From Herminiimonas arsenitoxidans (lineage in GTDB: Bacteria > Pseudomonadota > Gammaproteobacteria > Burkholderiales > Burkholderiaceae_D), in the NCBI RefSeq assembly GCF_900130075.1, contig NZ_LT671418.1, positions 1,426,001 to 1,490,000 on the forward strand: DNA of 64,000 bases, written 5' to 3'. The translations under genes were made by a program, and so were the position numbers. Below are positions 25,009 through 33,865 of this stretch, in pieces. The notes under the pieces are model-generated. The model saw only the letters and a program-made list of their open reading frames with translations, made no database searches and had not been told where the DNA came from. The stretch's first letter is position 1. Each line of letters opens with the position of its first letter.

Positions 25009-26072
25009 CAGGACTCGGTCAGGGTGACGGCGCCGAGCTTGCCGATCTGGACGTGTGTTGCGTCGACCAGCGTCGTGACGTTGGCCGCCGGTTCGCTCAC
25101 GGTGTAATCAATCACGCCCGGAATGTTGGTGAAGATGCTGCGGATGCGCGCGAGGTAGATCGTGTCGCCTGGCTTCAGCGTACTGAAGTACTCGGCCAGT
25201 GCCGCCTCTGCCAAAGCGAGAACGGACGACAGCAATACGTCGTCGCGTAAGACCAGAGACGCGGTCACCGCGATGACGATTTGTTCAGGGCCGACTATCA
25301 TGCGATCGCCGTACGGCGGTGCCTTACCGTCCACATAGGCGGCTACCGCTATACGCAGTGACTCAGTCGGCGGCTCGCCGTTGGACATGACCGCAATATC
25401 CACCGTGCCGGAGCCGCGACGTTTTGGGTAACACCAGGCCGCAGTTACGCCAGGCACTTCCATCGCCCAGCGCACGTGGTCGGTAGTATTGCCTCCGGCT
25501 GGCGGGCTGCGCAAAAACTCCAGTACGCGCGACAATAATTTGGTGACGGATTCCGCAGGCGCGCCGCCGCCCATCTCAAGCAAAGTCGCGTTAGCGTCAA
25601 TACCCGGTGGCGCTTCCTGCAGCGTGCACGGCATGTTGTTTGGTTGATTGCCTATCACGCCCGCGTTAAGTGCTTTGGCGGCTACCGTGGCGTGCCCGGT
25701 GCCGTCTATCGTGCCGATCGCGGTCGTGCGGTACTGATTGCCGTCTGAAACCGCAGCAATAGTCCCCGCAGGAATTTCTGCGTCGACGACGCCGGTTAAG
25801 GCGATAGCGCCGATTGCATTTGAATCCAGCACGATCGGAATGTTGCGCGCCCTGGCGAACCGCTGCAAGTTGTCCAGGTCGGCGGTGTCCGGGAAGATTT
25901 GATTGACGCCCCAGCCCATGTATTGGTACAGGCCTTCGACAGCGCTAGCGATCCCGCTCGATCGGATGTAGTTATCCGATGCCTCGCCCGTATCCATGTC
26001 GGGGTCGAGATTACGCATACCGGCGAGCATGTCGTCACGGATTTGCGGGAGTTTGCGTAGTGGGAATGGCAT
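25008..26072 (-). CDS. Baseplate protein J-like (Mu gp47)
   Basis: 354 residues of the baseplate J family, the wedge protein of contractile tails. It starts FPLRKLPQIRDDMLAGM and contains ARARNIPIV, IALTGVVDAEIPAGTIAAVSDGNQYRT and the conserved AWCYPKRRGSGTVDIAVMS. Length and place between gp46 and gp48 fit Mu. It shares a single base with each neighbour, so translation is likely coupled. Confidence 0.92.
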   Translation of the reverse strand: MPFPLRKLPQIRDDMLAGMRNLDPDMDTGEASDNYIRSSGIASAVEGLYQYMGWGVNQIFPDTADLDNLQRFARARNIPIVLDSNAIGAIALTGVVDAEIPAGTIAAVSDGNQYRTTAIGTIDGTGHATVAAKALNAGVIGNQPNNMPCTLQEAPPGIDANATLLEMGGGAPAESVTKLLSRVLEFLRSPPAGGNTTDHVRWAMEVPGVTAAWCYPKRRGSGTVDIAVMSNGEPPTESLRIAVAAYVDGKAPPYGDRMIVGPEQIVIAVTASLVLRDDVLLSSVLALAEAALAEYFSTLKPGDTIYLARIRSIFTNIPGVIDYTVSEPAANVTTLVDATHVQIGKLGAVTLTES

Positions 26073-26422
26073 CAGGCGACCTTCACGAAATCTTTGAAGA
26101 TGCCGACCAGGCGATTGTGTTGAAACACTTCGGCGGCCAGATATAGGCGGCCGTCATGATTCCACTCCGCTATGACATTGATCTTGTCGGCACGCTTTGA
26201 ATCAAGCAGCGGCTGCAATGCCTGCTCGGTGTATTGGATTGCCAGTGTCTTGTTGCGCTCAAGGTCTTTAACGCGCCGCAGCGTGTGCAGTTTGCTGCCC
26301 AGCTTTTTATCGAGCGCGTAGCCACCGAGCGGCGTCGTGATGCGAAAATAGATCTCGTTGCTGAGATCTATAATGCGCGTGCCGTCGTAGCCGCCAGTCT
26401 GTGGGTCAATGCGAGAATCCAT
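26072..26422 (-). CDS. Mu gp46-like baseplate protein
   Basis: 116 residues of the phage GP46 family: MDSRIDPQTGGYDGTR, TPLGGYALDKKLGSKLHTLRR and QALQPLLDSKRADKINV. The family equals the small baseplate wedge protein W/gp25. It is the first gene after a 20-bp palindromic promoter element, so a late transcript for baseplate and fibre genes may begin here. Confidence 0.88.
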   Translation of the reverse strand: MDSRIDPQTGGYDGTRIIDLSNEIYFRITTPLGGYALDKKLGSKLHTLRRVKDLERNKTLAIQYTEQALQPLLDSKRADKINVIAEWNHDGRLYLAAEVFQHNRLVGIFKDFVKVA

Positions 26423-26427
26423 GAGCG

Positions 26428-26474
26428 GATTCTCCCCGCGCGCGTGAGGCGCGGTAACTAAAACGTTTTAGTTA
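26428..26474 (-). promoter_or_regulatory. Late promoter element upstream of gp46
   Basis: The perfect 20-bp palindrome TAACTAAAACGTTTTAGTTA (26455-26474) is followed, reading leftward, by seven bases, TCACGCGCGCG, two bases and GAGAAT (26434-26429) as a -10 candidate. Spacing is the same as at two other sites in the prophage. In Mu the corresponding late promoter PP lies nearby, upstream of gene P. Confidence 0.7.
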
Positions 26475-27095
26475 TTACGCCTGCGGAGGATCGGTGATGT
26501 CGCCGTTTTCAGGATGGCGGTGTTCGCCAAGAGAAATGTCACCGGAGCTGATGTCGCCTTCAGCGTGAAGACCGCCCGCCAGAGTCGATGCATCCGCCGC
26601 TGCGGACGTGACCGACAGGGTCAACGATTTTGCTTGCTCAGCGACCGCCAGATTGTGCGTCATGTTCACAATCGGTGTGTCGAAATTTACCGAAGTTGCT
26701 ACCTTGAAGTTGAGAACGTCGCATGTGATCTCCATGATTTTGCCGTTACGCAAAACGACCGAGTTCGCTACGCCGTCATTCTCATTGAATATCGCGCATT
26801 CGCCGTCTTGCAAGTCGGCGATAAACAGTGCGCCGTTACTCATGGCCACAACGACGCTGTTAGCGCTCCTGCCGTTCATAGGTAAGATGACCGCGTCCAT
26901 GCTGGCTAGCGGCATGGCGCGATAGCCCGGCATCTGGAAATGCTCGGTGCTATTGAACGGCTCACCTTTTAACCCGTCCAGTTGCAGCACGATCACGCGC
27001 TTGCCGCCGACCGCGCGTTTGACTTTGCCCTTCAGTGCAGAACGCACGCTGTTAAGAGCAGAGCCGATCATTTCCTTGATGCGTTTGCTGTCCAT
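26475..27095 (-). CDS. Baseplate assembly protein V-like spike (Mu gp45)
   Basis: 206 residues of the Mu gp45/gpV family, the needle-like spike that pierces the outer membrane. The N-terminal OB-fold part has GKRVIVLQLDGLKGEPFNSTEHFQMPGYRAMP. The C-terminal part is a repetitive Gly/Asp beta-helix ending GEHRHPENGDITDPP, where HxH-like residues could hold an apical iron as in Mu gp45. Confidence 0.88.
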   Translation of the reverse strand: MDSKRIKEMIGSALNSVRSALKGKVKRAVGGKRVIVLQLDGLKGEPFNSTEHFQMPGYRAMPLASMDAVILPMNGRSANSVVVAMSNGALFIADLQDGECAIFNENDGVANSVVLRNGKIMEITCDVLNFKVATSVNFDTPIVNMTHNLAVAEQAKSLTLSVTSAAADASTLAGGLHAEGDISSGDISLGEHRHPENGDITDPPQA

Positions 27096-28207
27096 TATTT
27101 ACTGTCCACGTAATGGCCTTTTTTCTTGCCGGAATCCTTGCGTCGGCTTGCTTTGACGAACGGAATGTTCAGCAGCCAGACACTGTCAGGTACGAAATAG
27201 AGGTCAGTCCCGCGCGCGCCGGCCTTGTTTAAAGTGAAAACGCGTCGCGTCAGAAAATACACAGCGTTGATTCCGTGCGGCTCCGACAGGATGTGCACGC
27301 GCATACCTGGCGCCCACGGTGGGTTGCCGCCGTCGCTCTTTATAACGCGATGGCCTTCAACCTTGATCGCTATACGCTCCCGCGCAAGACGTCCATCCGC
27401 CATCAATTTATTAGCGCGGCGCGTCGCCAGCTCGTCTGAGTCGCAGTTGCCGTCAACCACAACTTTCGGGCGATACACCGGCATGGTGTCGTCTTTGGCC
27501 ACGCCCTTGATGTTGTGCTGGCCAGCGTCGCCGTCGCCCGATGATTGACCGAGTACTGTTATTTCAGAGTAGCTATCCTTGATGCTGCGCGTGCGCTGCA
27601 AACTCTGGATGTTGTTGCCTTTGGCGTTAGGCCGGAACCGCATCACCAGATGCGCGACTGGCGGCGTTGTGTAGTCTGGCGCGCCAATAATCAATTTGCC
27701 GTCTGGCGAAAACCACGGCCATACCTGGTTCACTTCACAGGCCGATTGCAACCATTCCCAGACGCTTTGTCCCGGCTCGGTTTGTACCTTCTTTTGCGGC
27801 GAGGCGGGTTTAGCCTGGTACACCACATCCTTGATACCAAGCTGCGCCACGGCCTTGGTGACCACTTGTTTCAATGTGGCCTGCTGCATAGACATGATCG
27901 GCGCTGAGCAGTCCAGCAAAAAGCTGGCGCGATCGCGTCCGGACAATTCCATTGTGCGAGAGGTCTTGTTAAGAGGTTCGTCCACGTCGTCAACCAAGCC
28001 GGTCATGATCAAGTCACTGCCCAGCATGATGCGCGCTTCAGCCCCTTCATAAATATTGTCCGGGCTGGCGGCGTTGGCATCGATTGCGCAGGTGAGGCTC
28101 CAGGCGTCGGCGGGCGTCATCAAATCGCTATCGATCCGATATCCCTGCCAAGCCTGATGCGCCTTGCCGCCGATTAATACGCTGACGGGGTCGAGTCGGT
28201 CGTTCAT
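27095..28207 (-). CDS. Baseplate hub protein (Mu gpP / gp44)
   Basis: 370 residues. Features of the phage late-control D/gpP family: LIGGKAHQAWQGYRIDSDLMTPADAWSL at the N-terminus, GRDRASFLLDCSAP, and WEWLQSACEVNQVWPWFSPDGKLI. It forms the hub ring above the spike. It overlaps the upstream gp43-like gene by 4 bases (ATGA). Confidence 0.9.
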   Translation of the reverse strand: MNDRLDPVSVLIGGKAHQAWQGYRIDSDLMTPADAWSLTCAIDANAASPDNIYEGAEARIMLGSDLIMTGLVDDVDEPLNKTSRTMELSGRDRASFLLDCSAPIMSMQQATLKQVVTKAVAQLGIKDVVYQAKPASPQKKVQTEPGQSVWEWLQSACEVNQVWPWFSPDGKLIIGAPDYTTPPVAHLVMRFRPNAKGNNIQSLQRTRSIKDSYSEITVLGQSSGDGDAGQHNIKGVAKDDTMPVYRPKVVVDGNCDSDELATRRANKLMADGRLARERIAIKVEGHRVIKSDGGNPPWAPGMRVHILSEPHGINAVYFLTRRVFTLNKAGARGTDLYFVPDSVWLLNIPFVKASRRKDSGKKKGHYVDSK

Positions 28208-29448
28208 ACAGCGTAAGCCCGTAACGTGCTGCCGAGGCGAATGAAGTTCGGGTTGGTAATTTGTGGGTTCAGACGCAGCAGCTCGTCGGCCCGCGCGTAG
28301 TCGTCAAACCAAATGTGCGCCAGCAAATGCAGATTGCCTGGCGTTTCCACCACGCGGTCGATCAACGGCGGCTTGGCCATGATCAGCTTCTCGGCCGCGT
28401 CAGACACGGACAACGCAAGACGCTTGAGCGGCTCCGTGATCGGGCGCGATTGAACGATGTCCGGGTAGGTGGCCACGACAAGTGCGATCGCAACGTTGAG
28501 CGCGGTACGCGTGTCGGCCGCTACGGTCTCGATATCGTTCGGCGTCAATACGTCAGCGTCGAGCGCGCGGTCGAACAACTGCGCCGCGCAGCCGGCCACT
28601 GCCACTGCTTGCTGCACACAGACATGCGTCACCAGGACCGGGTCAGTAGCGGCCACATCGGTCACCGGAATAAGCGGCCGCTGAATGTCCGCAACCGGGC
28701 CGGACCAGACCGAGCCTATGCCGTTGTACGCAATCGAATCGTCGCTGCTACTGCCGAGACGCAAGTCCATCGGCGAGAACAGCGCTTTGATTCGTGACAC
28801 CATGCCGCCAGTGAGTTCATCGACAAACGCGGTCGGGTTGGCCAGATAGTGCAGACCGGACACGACGAACTCCCGCGCGTCGAGCGCCAGAGACGCATAG
28901 TCCTGCAACTTATCCATCACGCCTAGCAGGTCAGACGAAAGCTGCTCGCGCAAAAGCGCCGGCAAGCTTTTGCTCAATATGTCCCGCACAAAGCGTTCGC
29001 CTGCGGCCAGCGTCGTTTCATCAGCGGCTTGGTTGATGGCCTCGATGGTTTGGATCGGCAGCACGCGGTCGAACAAGATTCCGCCCAGGCTGTTTTCCAG
29101 AAACTCCAGTGTGAAGCGGCACTGATCGGGTTCGGTAGCTTCGTGCGGGAAGCCGGCGCGCACGAACTGCGCCTCTATCACGCCAAAGATCGGGTGCACC
29201 AATGTGCCGGAGTCGGCCTCATCGAGCTTTGCAATCAGCGTCTGGAGTTCAGCCTCGTAGTTGTCGCCGTAGATAATGGACGTGATGTAGGTACGGCGGC
29301 CAAACCGGCCAAGGTCTTTTGTGTTTGCGCCGTCAACGTACGCGTATTCGTCTGCCACCACCGAGCGCGCAATGTCATCGAATATGCGTACTACCGGAAA
29401 TTCAATGCCCTTGAACGATGCAGGCAGAAGGAGTTTTTCCCAGGACAA
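28204..29448 (-). CDS. DNA circularisation N-like tail protein (Mu gp43)
   Basis: 414 residues. The N-terminus WEKLLLPASFKGIEFPV and GRFGRRTYITSIIYGDNYEAE match the Mu gpN family ('DNA circulation protein, N-terminus'), and the C-terminal NPQITNPNFIRLGSTLRAYAV resembles LysM-like tail endings. In virions it belongs to the tail-baseplate junction. It stands between the tape measure and hub genes, as in Mu. Confidence 0.88.
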   Translation of the reverse strand: MSWEKLLLPASFKGIEFPVVRIFDDIARSVVADEYAYVDGANTKDLGRFGRRTYITSIIYGDNYEAELQTLIAKLDEADSGTLVHPIFGVIEAQFVRAGFPHEATEPDQCRFTLEFLENSLGGILFDRVLPIQTIEAINQAADETTLAAGERFVRDILSKSLPALLREQLSSDLLGVMDKLQDYASLALDAREFVVSGLHYLANPTAFVDELTGGMVSRIKALFSPMDLRLGSSSDDSIAYNGIGSVWSGPVADIQRPLIPVTDVAATDPVLVTHVCVQQAVAVAGCAAQLFDRALDADVLTPNDIETVAADTRTALNVAIALVVATYPDIVQSRPITEPLKRLALSVSDAAEKLIMAKPPLIDRVVETPGNLHLLAHIWFDDYARADELLRLNPQITNPNFIRLGSTLRAYAV

Positions 29449-29457
29449 AATCTTCTC

Positions 29458-31227
29458 CTATTGACGGCGCGAATCGCGGCCGTTGGCTTTGTTGACCGCT
29501 GCGGCCACGGGTTCGGCGTCGATATGAACCTCGATTGGACGATCGTTCATCTTCGCGATCTCGGCGATCATTTTTTCAAGTAGCGCTTGTTGGCGATCGC
29601 GCTGTTTCTCAAGACCGGCCGCCATTGTAGGATCGCCCGCTTTTACAGTATTAATGCGACGTTCAAGCTGCTCGATTTCCAGCTTGTAGCGGCGTGCGTT
29701 GGCTTCTTTTCCAGATTGCGACTCCTGCCATTTTTTGCCGGCGTAAAGCGCTACGAGTGGCGCGGCCACAACGGCAACCGCTGCGGCTGTCGTGGCAACG
29801 GACGCGCCGGCTGCCACAGCGGTTCCGGTTGTTACGGCTTTGCCTGGCAATGTGCTCATGAAGTCGGACGCCTTACGCGGGCCGCCCATGCCGGCGGGCC
29901 AGTTCGTTACCATCACCGGCATGCCGGCCTTGCCAGCCGCGCCAAGAATCTTGTCCATCGGGCCGCTACCGCCGCCAGTAACGCGCTTCCACAACAAGCG
30001 GCCAGCGACAAGTGCGGCCGCTCCTGCGCCGATGGCAGTTCCTGGATTTTCAGCGGCCCAGCCTGTCACCGAAGCGCCAGCCGAAACCGCAGACTGCGCG
30101 CCGTCTGATACTTGCCCCTTGGCCTTGGTGATTTCCATCTGTTTGAACTTGCCGTAATTGCTGGCCATGATCTCGGCTTTATCACGTCCGACCATGTCAT
30201 CCAGCGCGGCCTTATCGCCTTCAACCATCGCGGCTTGAATTTCCGAGTGATATTTCATCATCTGCCGCCAGAACTTCTTGGTGTACATGTCACGGAAGCC
30301 GGCCTTATCAAGCTTGAACGGGTCTTCAAGGCCTTTCTCTTTCATCTCAGCGGCCAAGTCCATTGCGCCTTGTACTCCGCCTTCTCCGTAGAACTTGCCA
30401 CCTGGCATATATTTTTTGACGTCGATGCCGGCTTTGCTTAAACCCTTGACGTAACGCTCACTGGTGATGTGGCCAAGACCGTGCTCCATGAAAGTCGCGA
30501 CTTCGCCTGGCTGAGTCGATGGCGCAAGTTTCATTTGAATCTGCGTCATTGCGCCGGTGAAATTTAAGCCCTTCATACCTGTGATGCCGACACTGGCCAC
30601 GCTGTTCAGATACTTCGGCGCTTCCATCGCCATCGGTGCCGCCTCATAGCGGCCGCTCTTGGCGTGATACAGCAGCATGTTGTGCGCGTCCTTGATGTCC
30701 TTAGGGTCAAGGTTCAGCTTGTCCTGCAGATCGAAGTCGAGGTTTGCGATTTGTTCGACGGTCGAGCGGAACGCTACTGCGGCTCGCGCGGCTTCATCGA
30801 TCGACGGCTTGATTTTGTCGAGCTTCATACCGGCCTTGGCAAAGGCGTTCATCCCTTCCGCCATTTCATTAGGCAGCGCCATGTTCCCGGAGGCGGCGTC
30901 GATGGCAAGCCGGCGCATCGCTGCCGCCTCCTTCACCGTCATTTGCGCGGTCTGCTTCATGTCCAGGAGCGTTTTCTCGAACTCCAGATTGCGGCGCAAT
31001 GCGTCGGTCAGGAGCGAATAGCCACCGGCCGCGACGGCCAGCTTGCTGATCATCGAAAAGCCGTTCATGTGGTGATAGGCGTTTTTAAAACTTTGCCCGA
31101 TACGATTGGCGTAGCCGACCGTATTGTTGGCAAAGGTGGCGACATCGCGGCTGCCAGCGCGAAGAGTCGATGCAAGCTGACTCCCGTTGGCGGTCAACTG
31201 CATCTGCAAACTCATCGACTGGTTCAC
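29458..31227 (-). CDS. Tail tape measure protein
   Basis: 589 residues, starting at a GTG with AGGG in front (an ATG four codons later is the alternative). A long helical N-terminal half (VGYANRIGQSFKNAYHHMNG) is followed by hydrophobic segments (AIGAGAAALVAGRLL; TTAAAVAVVAAPLVALYAGKKW) and a C-terminal coiled coil (EIEQLERRINTVKAG), the usual tape-measure plan. For about 1.8 kb of gene the predicted tail is short, near 90 nm by the usual 1.5 Angstrom per residue rule. Confidence 0.9.
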   Translation of the reverse strand: MNQSMSLQMQLTANGSQLASTLRAGSRDVATFANNTVGYANRIGQSFKNAYHHMNGFSMISKLAVAAGGYSLLTDALRRNLEFEKTLLDMKQTAQMTVKEAAAMRRLAIDAASGNMALPNEMAEGMNAFAKAGMKLDKIKPSIDEAARAAVAFRSTVEQIANLDFDLQDKLNLDPKDIKDAHNMLLYHAKSGRYEAAPMAMEAPKYLNSVASVGITGMKGLNFTGAMTQIQMKLAPSTQPGEVATFMEHGLGHITSERYVKGLSKAGIDVKKYMPGGKFYGEGGVQGAMDLAAEMKEKGLEDPFKLDKAGFRDMYTKKFWRQMMKYHSEIQAAMVEGDKAALDDMVGRDKAEIMASNYGKFKQMEITKAKGQVSDGAQSAVSAGASVTGWAAENPGTAIGAGAAALVAGRLLWKRVTGGGSGPMDKILGAAGKAGMPVMVTNWPAGMGGPRKASDFMSTLPGKAVTTGTAVAAGASVATTAAAVAVVAAPLVALYAGKKWQESQSGKEANARRYKLEIEQLERRINTVKAGDPTMAAGLEKQRDRQQALLEKMIAEIAKMNDRPIEVHIDAEPVAAAVNKANGRDSRRQ

Positions 31228-31244
31228 TGGTGTACCCTGTGGTT

Positions 31245-31421
31245 ATGACCTACTTGATTATTGTGATGGCGCTGGCGATGGCCGCCCCACTTGTTATCCG
31301 CGTCTGCGGCGTTGCAATCCTTTGCGCACTTTTTTTGATGGCGGGACTGGGTCGTTTATTCGCCGTGATGCTCGACGTGTCTGCCCGTCTCCTTGATCTT
31401 CTTCACCTGCGGCTTCGCTGA
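31245..31421 (+). CDS. Possible antisense small membrane protein, 58 aa
   Basis: On the opposite strand to the tail genes, MTYLIIVMALAMAAPLVIRV opens a frame with two hydrophobic helices (second: GVAILCALFLMAGLGRL) and an amphipathic Arg-rich end. No clear ribosome-binding site, and it overlaps the predicted frameshift extension of the tail assembly chaperone, so it may be a shadow of that frame. It could be holin-like if real. Confidence 0.25.
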   Translation: MTYLIIVMALAMAAPLVIRVCGVAILCALFLMAGLGRLFAVMLDVSARLLDLLHLRLR

Positions 31422-31949
31422 TCGCGATCCCGAGGATAAAGAGCCACTGGCCTTCTGTGAGATCGATAGCTGGTCGGCCAAAGAAACTATGAGCTTTCTC
31501 AGCCCATCGCCACTTAAAGCGATCAACCGTGGCGTCGCGGGATTTTTTTTTACTTCTTCCAAAAGCTCTTCAAATTCCGCTTCGGTCAAGTTACGGCCGG
31601 ATGGTGAAAACGTGCGTTCGTGATCCAGGTACTTTTCGCTGATCAAGTCGCGGTCAGCGCGTATCAGAATCGACCGGGCTTCGTCGGCGTCCTTGAACGC
31701 CGGCGCTTTGGTTTCCGGGTCGAGCGCGGCCAACGTGATGAGCTGCAGTGCCTTCTCAGCTTCAAAGGTGTCTGCAGTAGACATCGTCAATTCGGTTTCA
31801 TGCTTGATCAGCATCGCGTCGGCCGCCAGCGCGGCGATCTGATGGTCCTGCTCAGTCAGAACGCGCAACGCGAGCTCGACGCCGTTAACGGTCACCGGTG
31901 CGGTGGCGTCACGGCCTAGCTTCAATCGTTCAATCAAAGATAAGGTCAT
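31294..31949 (-). CDS. Predicted -1 frameshift product of the tail assembly chaperone
   Basis: At minus-strand A9 (31551-31543; codons GTA AAA AAA AAT) a -1 slip gives a ~218-residue protein whose last 83 residues come from the other frame: KSRDATVDRFKWRWAEKAHS, then FFGRPAIDLTEGQWLFILG and IAISEAAGEEDQ, ending in a very basic RRRRG. Tail chaperone genes of many phages make such a longer form (lambda G/GT; Mu has its own frameshift in gp41). The slip itself is inferred. Confidence 0.6.
31356..31949 (-). CDS. Tail assembly chaperone, zero-frame product (Mu gp41)
   Basis: 197 residues from MTLSLIERL (31949). The N-terminal part has VTVNGVELALRVLTEQDHQIAALAADA, and a middle helical part is followed by EEVKKNPATPRLIAL. 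Position between the tail tube and tape measure genes is that of the Mu gp41 chaperone. A run of nine A's at codons 132-135 marks a likely -1 frameshift site; beyond it the -1 frame looks more protein-like than the zero frame. Confidence 0.8.
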   Translation of the reverse strand: MTLSLIERLKLGRDATAPVTVNGVELALRVLTEQDHQIAALAADAMLIKHETELTMSTADTFEAEKALQLITLAALDPETKAPAFKDADEARSILIRADRDLISEKYLDHERTFSPSGRNLTEAEFEELLEEVKKNPATPRLIALSGDGLRKLIVSLADQLSISQKASGSLSSGSRSAKPQVKKIKETGRHVEHHGE

Positions 31950-31951
31950 GA

Positions 31952-32338
31952 TCAAACTACCTGCAAGTCCAGCGCGTGCAGACTGATGGAGCGGACGGCT
32001 TCTTTGCCGACGGTGTAGGCTGATCCGACTTCTTCAGTGGTGCAACCTGTGTAAATTTCGCGCTTGCCGCCTACACCGCATGCCGGGTAAATCGTCATGG
32101 TGGCATTGCGCATCTTGATCCAGTCCGGCTCCGACTTGTCGAGCGGGATCGCCGCTTCAATCTTCAGGGCAATCTCGATAACCCCACACGAAGAGCCCAA
32201 CGCGCGGCGCTTGCTGTTCATCGTTTGCACCGTTTTGTTGCCGGTCTTAACGTTCGGTGTGACGGAGACGACGTCATATTCTTGGCCGTCAATTTCCAGA
32301 ACGATGGTGCCGCAATAATCTTTGTTCTTGATACCCAT
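31952..32338 (-). CDS. Tail tube protein (Mu gp40/M-like)
   Basis: 128 residues. GTIVLEIDGQEYDVVSVTPNVKTG, RRALGSSCGVIEI and DWIKMRNATMTIYP fit the Mu-type tail tube family. It builds the inner tube inside the sheath and is encoded just after the sheath gene, as in Mu. Confidence 0.9.
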   Translation of the reverse strand: MGIKNKDYCGTIVLEIDGQEYDVVSVTPNVKTGNKTVQTMNSKRRALGSSCGVIEIALKIEAAIPLDKSEPDWIKMRNATMTIYPACGVGGKREIYTGCTTEEVGSAYTVGKEAVRSISLHALDLQVV

Positions 32339-32391
32339 GCTGTGTGCCTCTTAAATTTGATAATCGGTCGGTGTGTCTAACTGGCGGCGCT

Positions 32392-33810
32392 TTACAGCAG
32401 CAGGTCGAAACGTTCGGCGATGATGTGCAAGTTGTTCACGACGTCGACCGGGATGCGTTCATTGACACGGCTAACGTCCTGCAGGTCGCGCTCAACGATG
32501 TAGTCGTCCAGGTTGTCATCAACGGCCTCGATGATTTCCAAATCTTCGAGCATCTTCAGCAGCACAATGCCGCGATCGCGCATTGCCGCAATGCGGCGGT
32601 CCGTAATTTTGCCGCCGAGGTATGTACGAGCGCGGTCTTCGATAAACACCTTGGCCACATACTTCATCGTGCGCGGCGTGGTGATATCCAGCCATGCGAC
32701 ATCCGGTACCGCAGCGGCGTTAACCGTGTAGGTAGTGACAGCGCGAACAATCTGCACGCGCTCACCGGGGCCAACACTCAACGGTGCGAGGCCGTTGTAG
32801 AGCGCGCTTTCTTCTTCAGTACGCGAGGTGCGATCAATCACCAGCGGCACCGCAATGCCTTTGACTTCGACGTTGTCGTAACCGAGCGCCGGATCTTCGT
32901 TCGCGGCGATCACGGCGGCGTAAGCGGCCGCAATCTCCATCGTTGGCGTGGTGGTGTTACGGCACCAAGGATTGTTGATGAAGCCGTGGCCGATTGAAGC
33001 AGACAAAGCCATCGCGGTCGCAAAAGAACCGTTTGACCCGACAAAGCCAAGAGCCCAGCGTTTCTCGGCCGGGTCGCTAACGGCGTCAATGTGGTTGCGC
33101 AATGCCACTACGTTCGGCGCGTCTTTGTAAGCGATCACAACCTGGTCATGCCCGCCAATGAAAGCGGCGGTCAAGGCGGCGGTGATATCAGGATCAATCG
33201 TGCCTGGCACTTGCGCGCCGACAGACAACGTAATGCCTGGCGTTGTGCCCGCAACCGTCACCTTGAAGGCGTTGGCCACGGTGCCTTTGTTCTTCGCCTC
33301 AATCGTGGCAACGCCTGCTTCGTTTTCCGCAGAAAATGCCAGCTCGGGGCGGCTGGTGATGGCGGTGACAATCGCCGCAGCAATCGTCGTAGGCGTGTCG
33401 GTGGTAGCGGTAGCGACCTCGATGATGTCGTCATTCAACGCCAGGCTGAATACGCCGCCGGCCGTTGGTACGCCGGCGACGGTGATAGGCCAGCTCGCGG
33501 CGACACCAGCGGCGTCAGCCAGCGCCATGATCGAGATGTTCGAGTACTTGTTGGCCTTCAGCGTCTTCAATACCATGCGGTGAATCTGCGAGCCGTAGCC
33601 GCACAGTTGCGCCGCCTCGACGTCCGAGAACACATTGGTCAGCGTCAGCGCGGCCAGTGATCCGGCCGCAGTTTTCTGGCCGATGATCAACGTGGTTTGA
33701 CGATTGCCCGGCAAGCCGCGCGTCGCCATGCGGATGTTGAACTCTGCCAGCACGCTAGGCTTGCGATTGCTGGAGCCGATTTTTTCAAATGCAATGTTTT
33801 GAGAAGCCAT
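32392..33810 (-). CDS. Tail sheath protein (Mu gpL)
   Basis: 472 residues, the contractile sheath subunit. The N-terminus has IRMATRGLPGNRQTTLIIGQKTAAGS; Ala/Thr-rich beta domains follow; the C-terminal third has KYVAKVFIEDRARTYLGGKITDRRIAAMRDRGIVLLKML, typical of the sheath core that polymerises around the tube. Length matches Mu gpL (about 495). Confidence 0.92.
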   Translation of the reverse strand: MASQNIAFEKIGSSNRKPSVLAEFNIRMATRGLPGNRQTTLIIGQKTAAGSLAALTLTNVFSDVEAAQLCGYGSQIHRMVLKTLKANKYSNISIMALADAAGVAASWPITVAGVPTAGGVFSLALNDDIIEVATATTDTPTTIAAAIVTAITSRPELAFSAENEAGVATIEAKNKGTVANAFKVTVAGTTPGITLSVGAQVPGTIDPDITAALTAAFIGGHDQVVIAYKDAPNVVALRNHIDAVSDPAEKRWALGFVGSNGSFATAMALSASIGHGFINNPWCRNTTTPTMEIAAAYAAVIAANEDPALGYDNVEVKGIAVPLVIDRTSRTEEESALYNGLAPLSVGPGERVQIVRAVTTYTVNAAAVPDVAWLDITTPRTMKYVAKVFIEDRARTYLGGKITDRRIAAMRDRGIVLLKMLEDLEIIEAVDDNLDDYIVERDLQDVSRVNERIPVDVVNNLHIIAERFDLLL

Positions 33811-33831
33811 GATTGATGTGCTTTCGCTATA

Positions 33832-33850
33832 CGTAAAAAGGTTTTACTAA
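33832..33850 (-). promoter_or_regulatory. Degenerate copy of the late-promoter palindrome
   Basis: Read leftward TTAGTAAAACCTTTTTACG agrees with one half of the 20-bp palindrome found at three other sites and lies 21 bases before the sheath start. The second half is decayed and no matching -10 is seen, so it may be vestigial or chance. Confidence 0.3.
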
Positions 33851-33865
33851 TTTGCCCTGGCTAAA

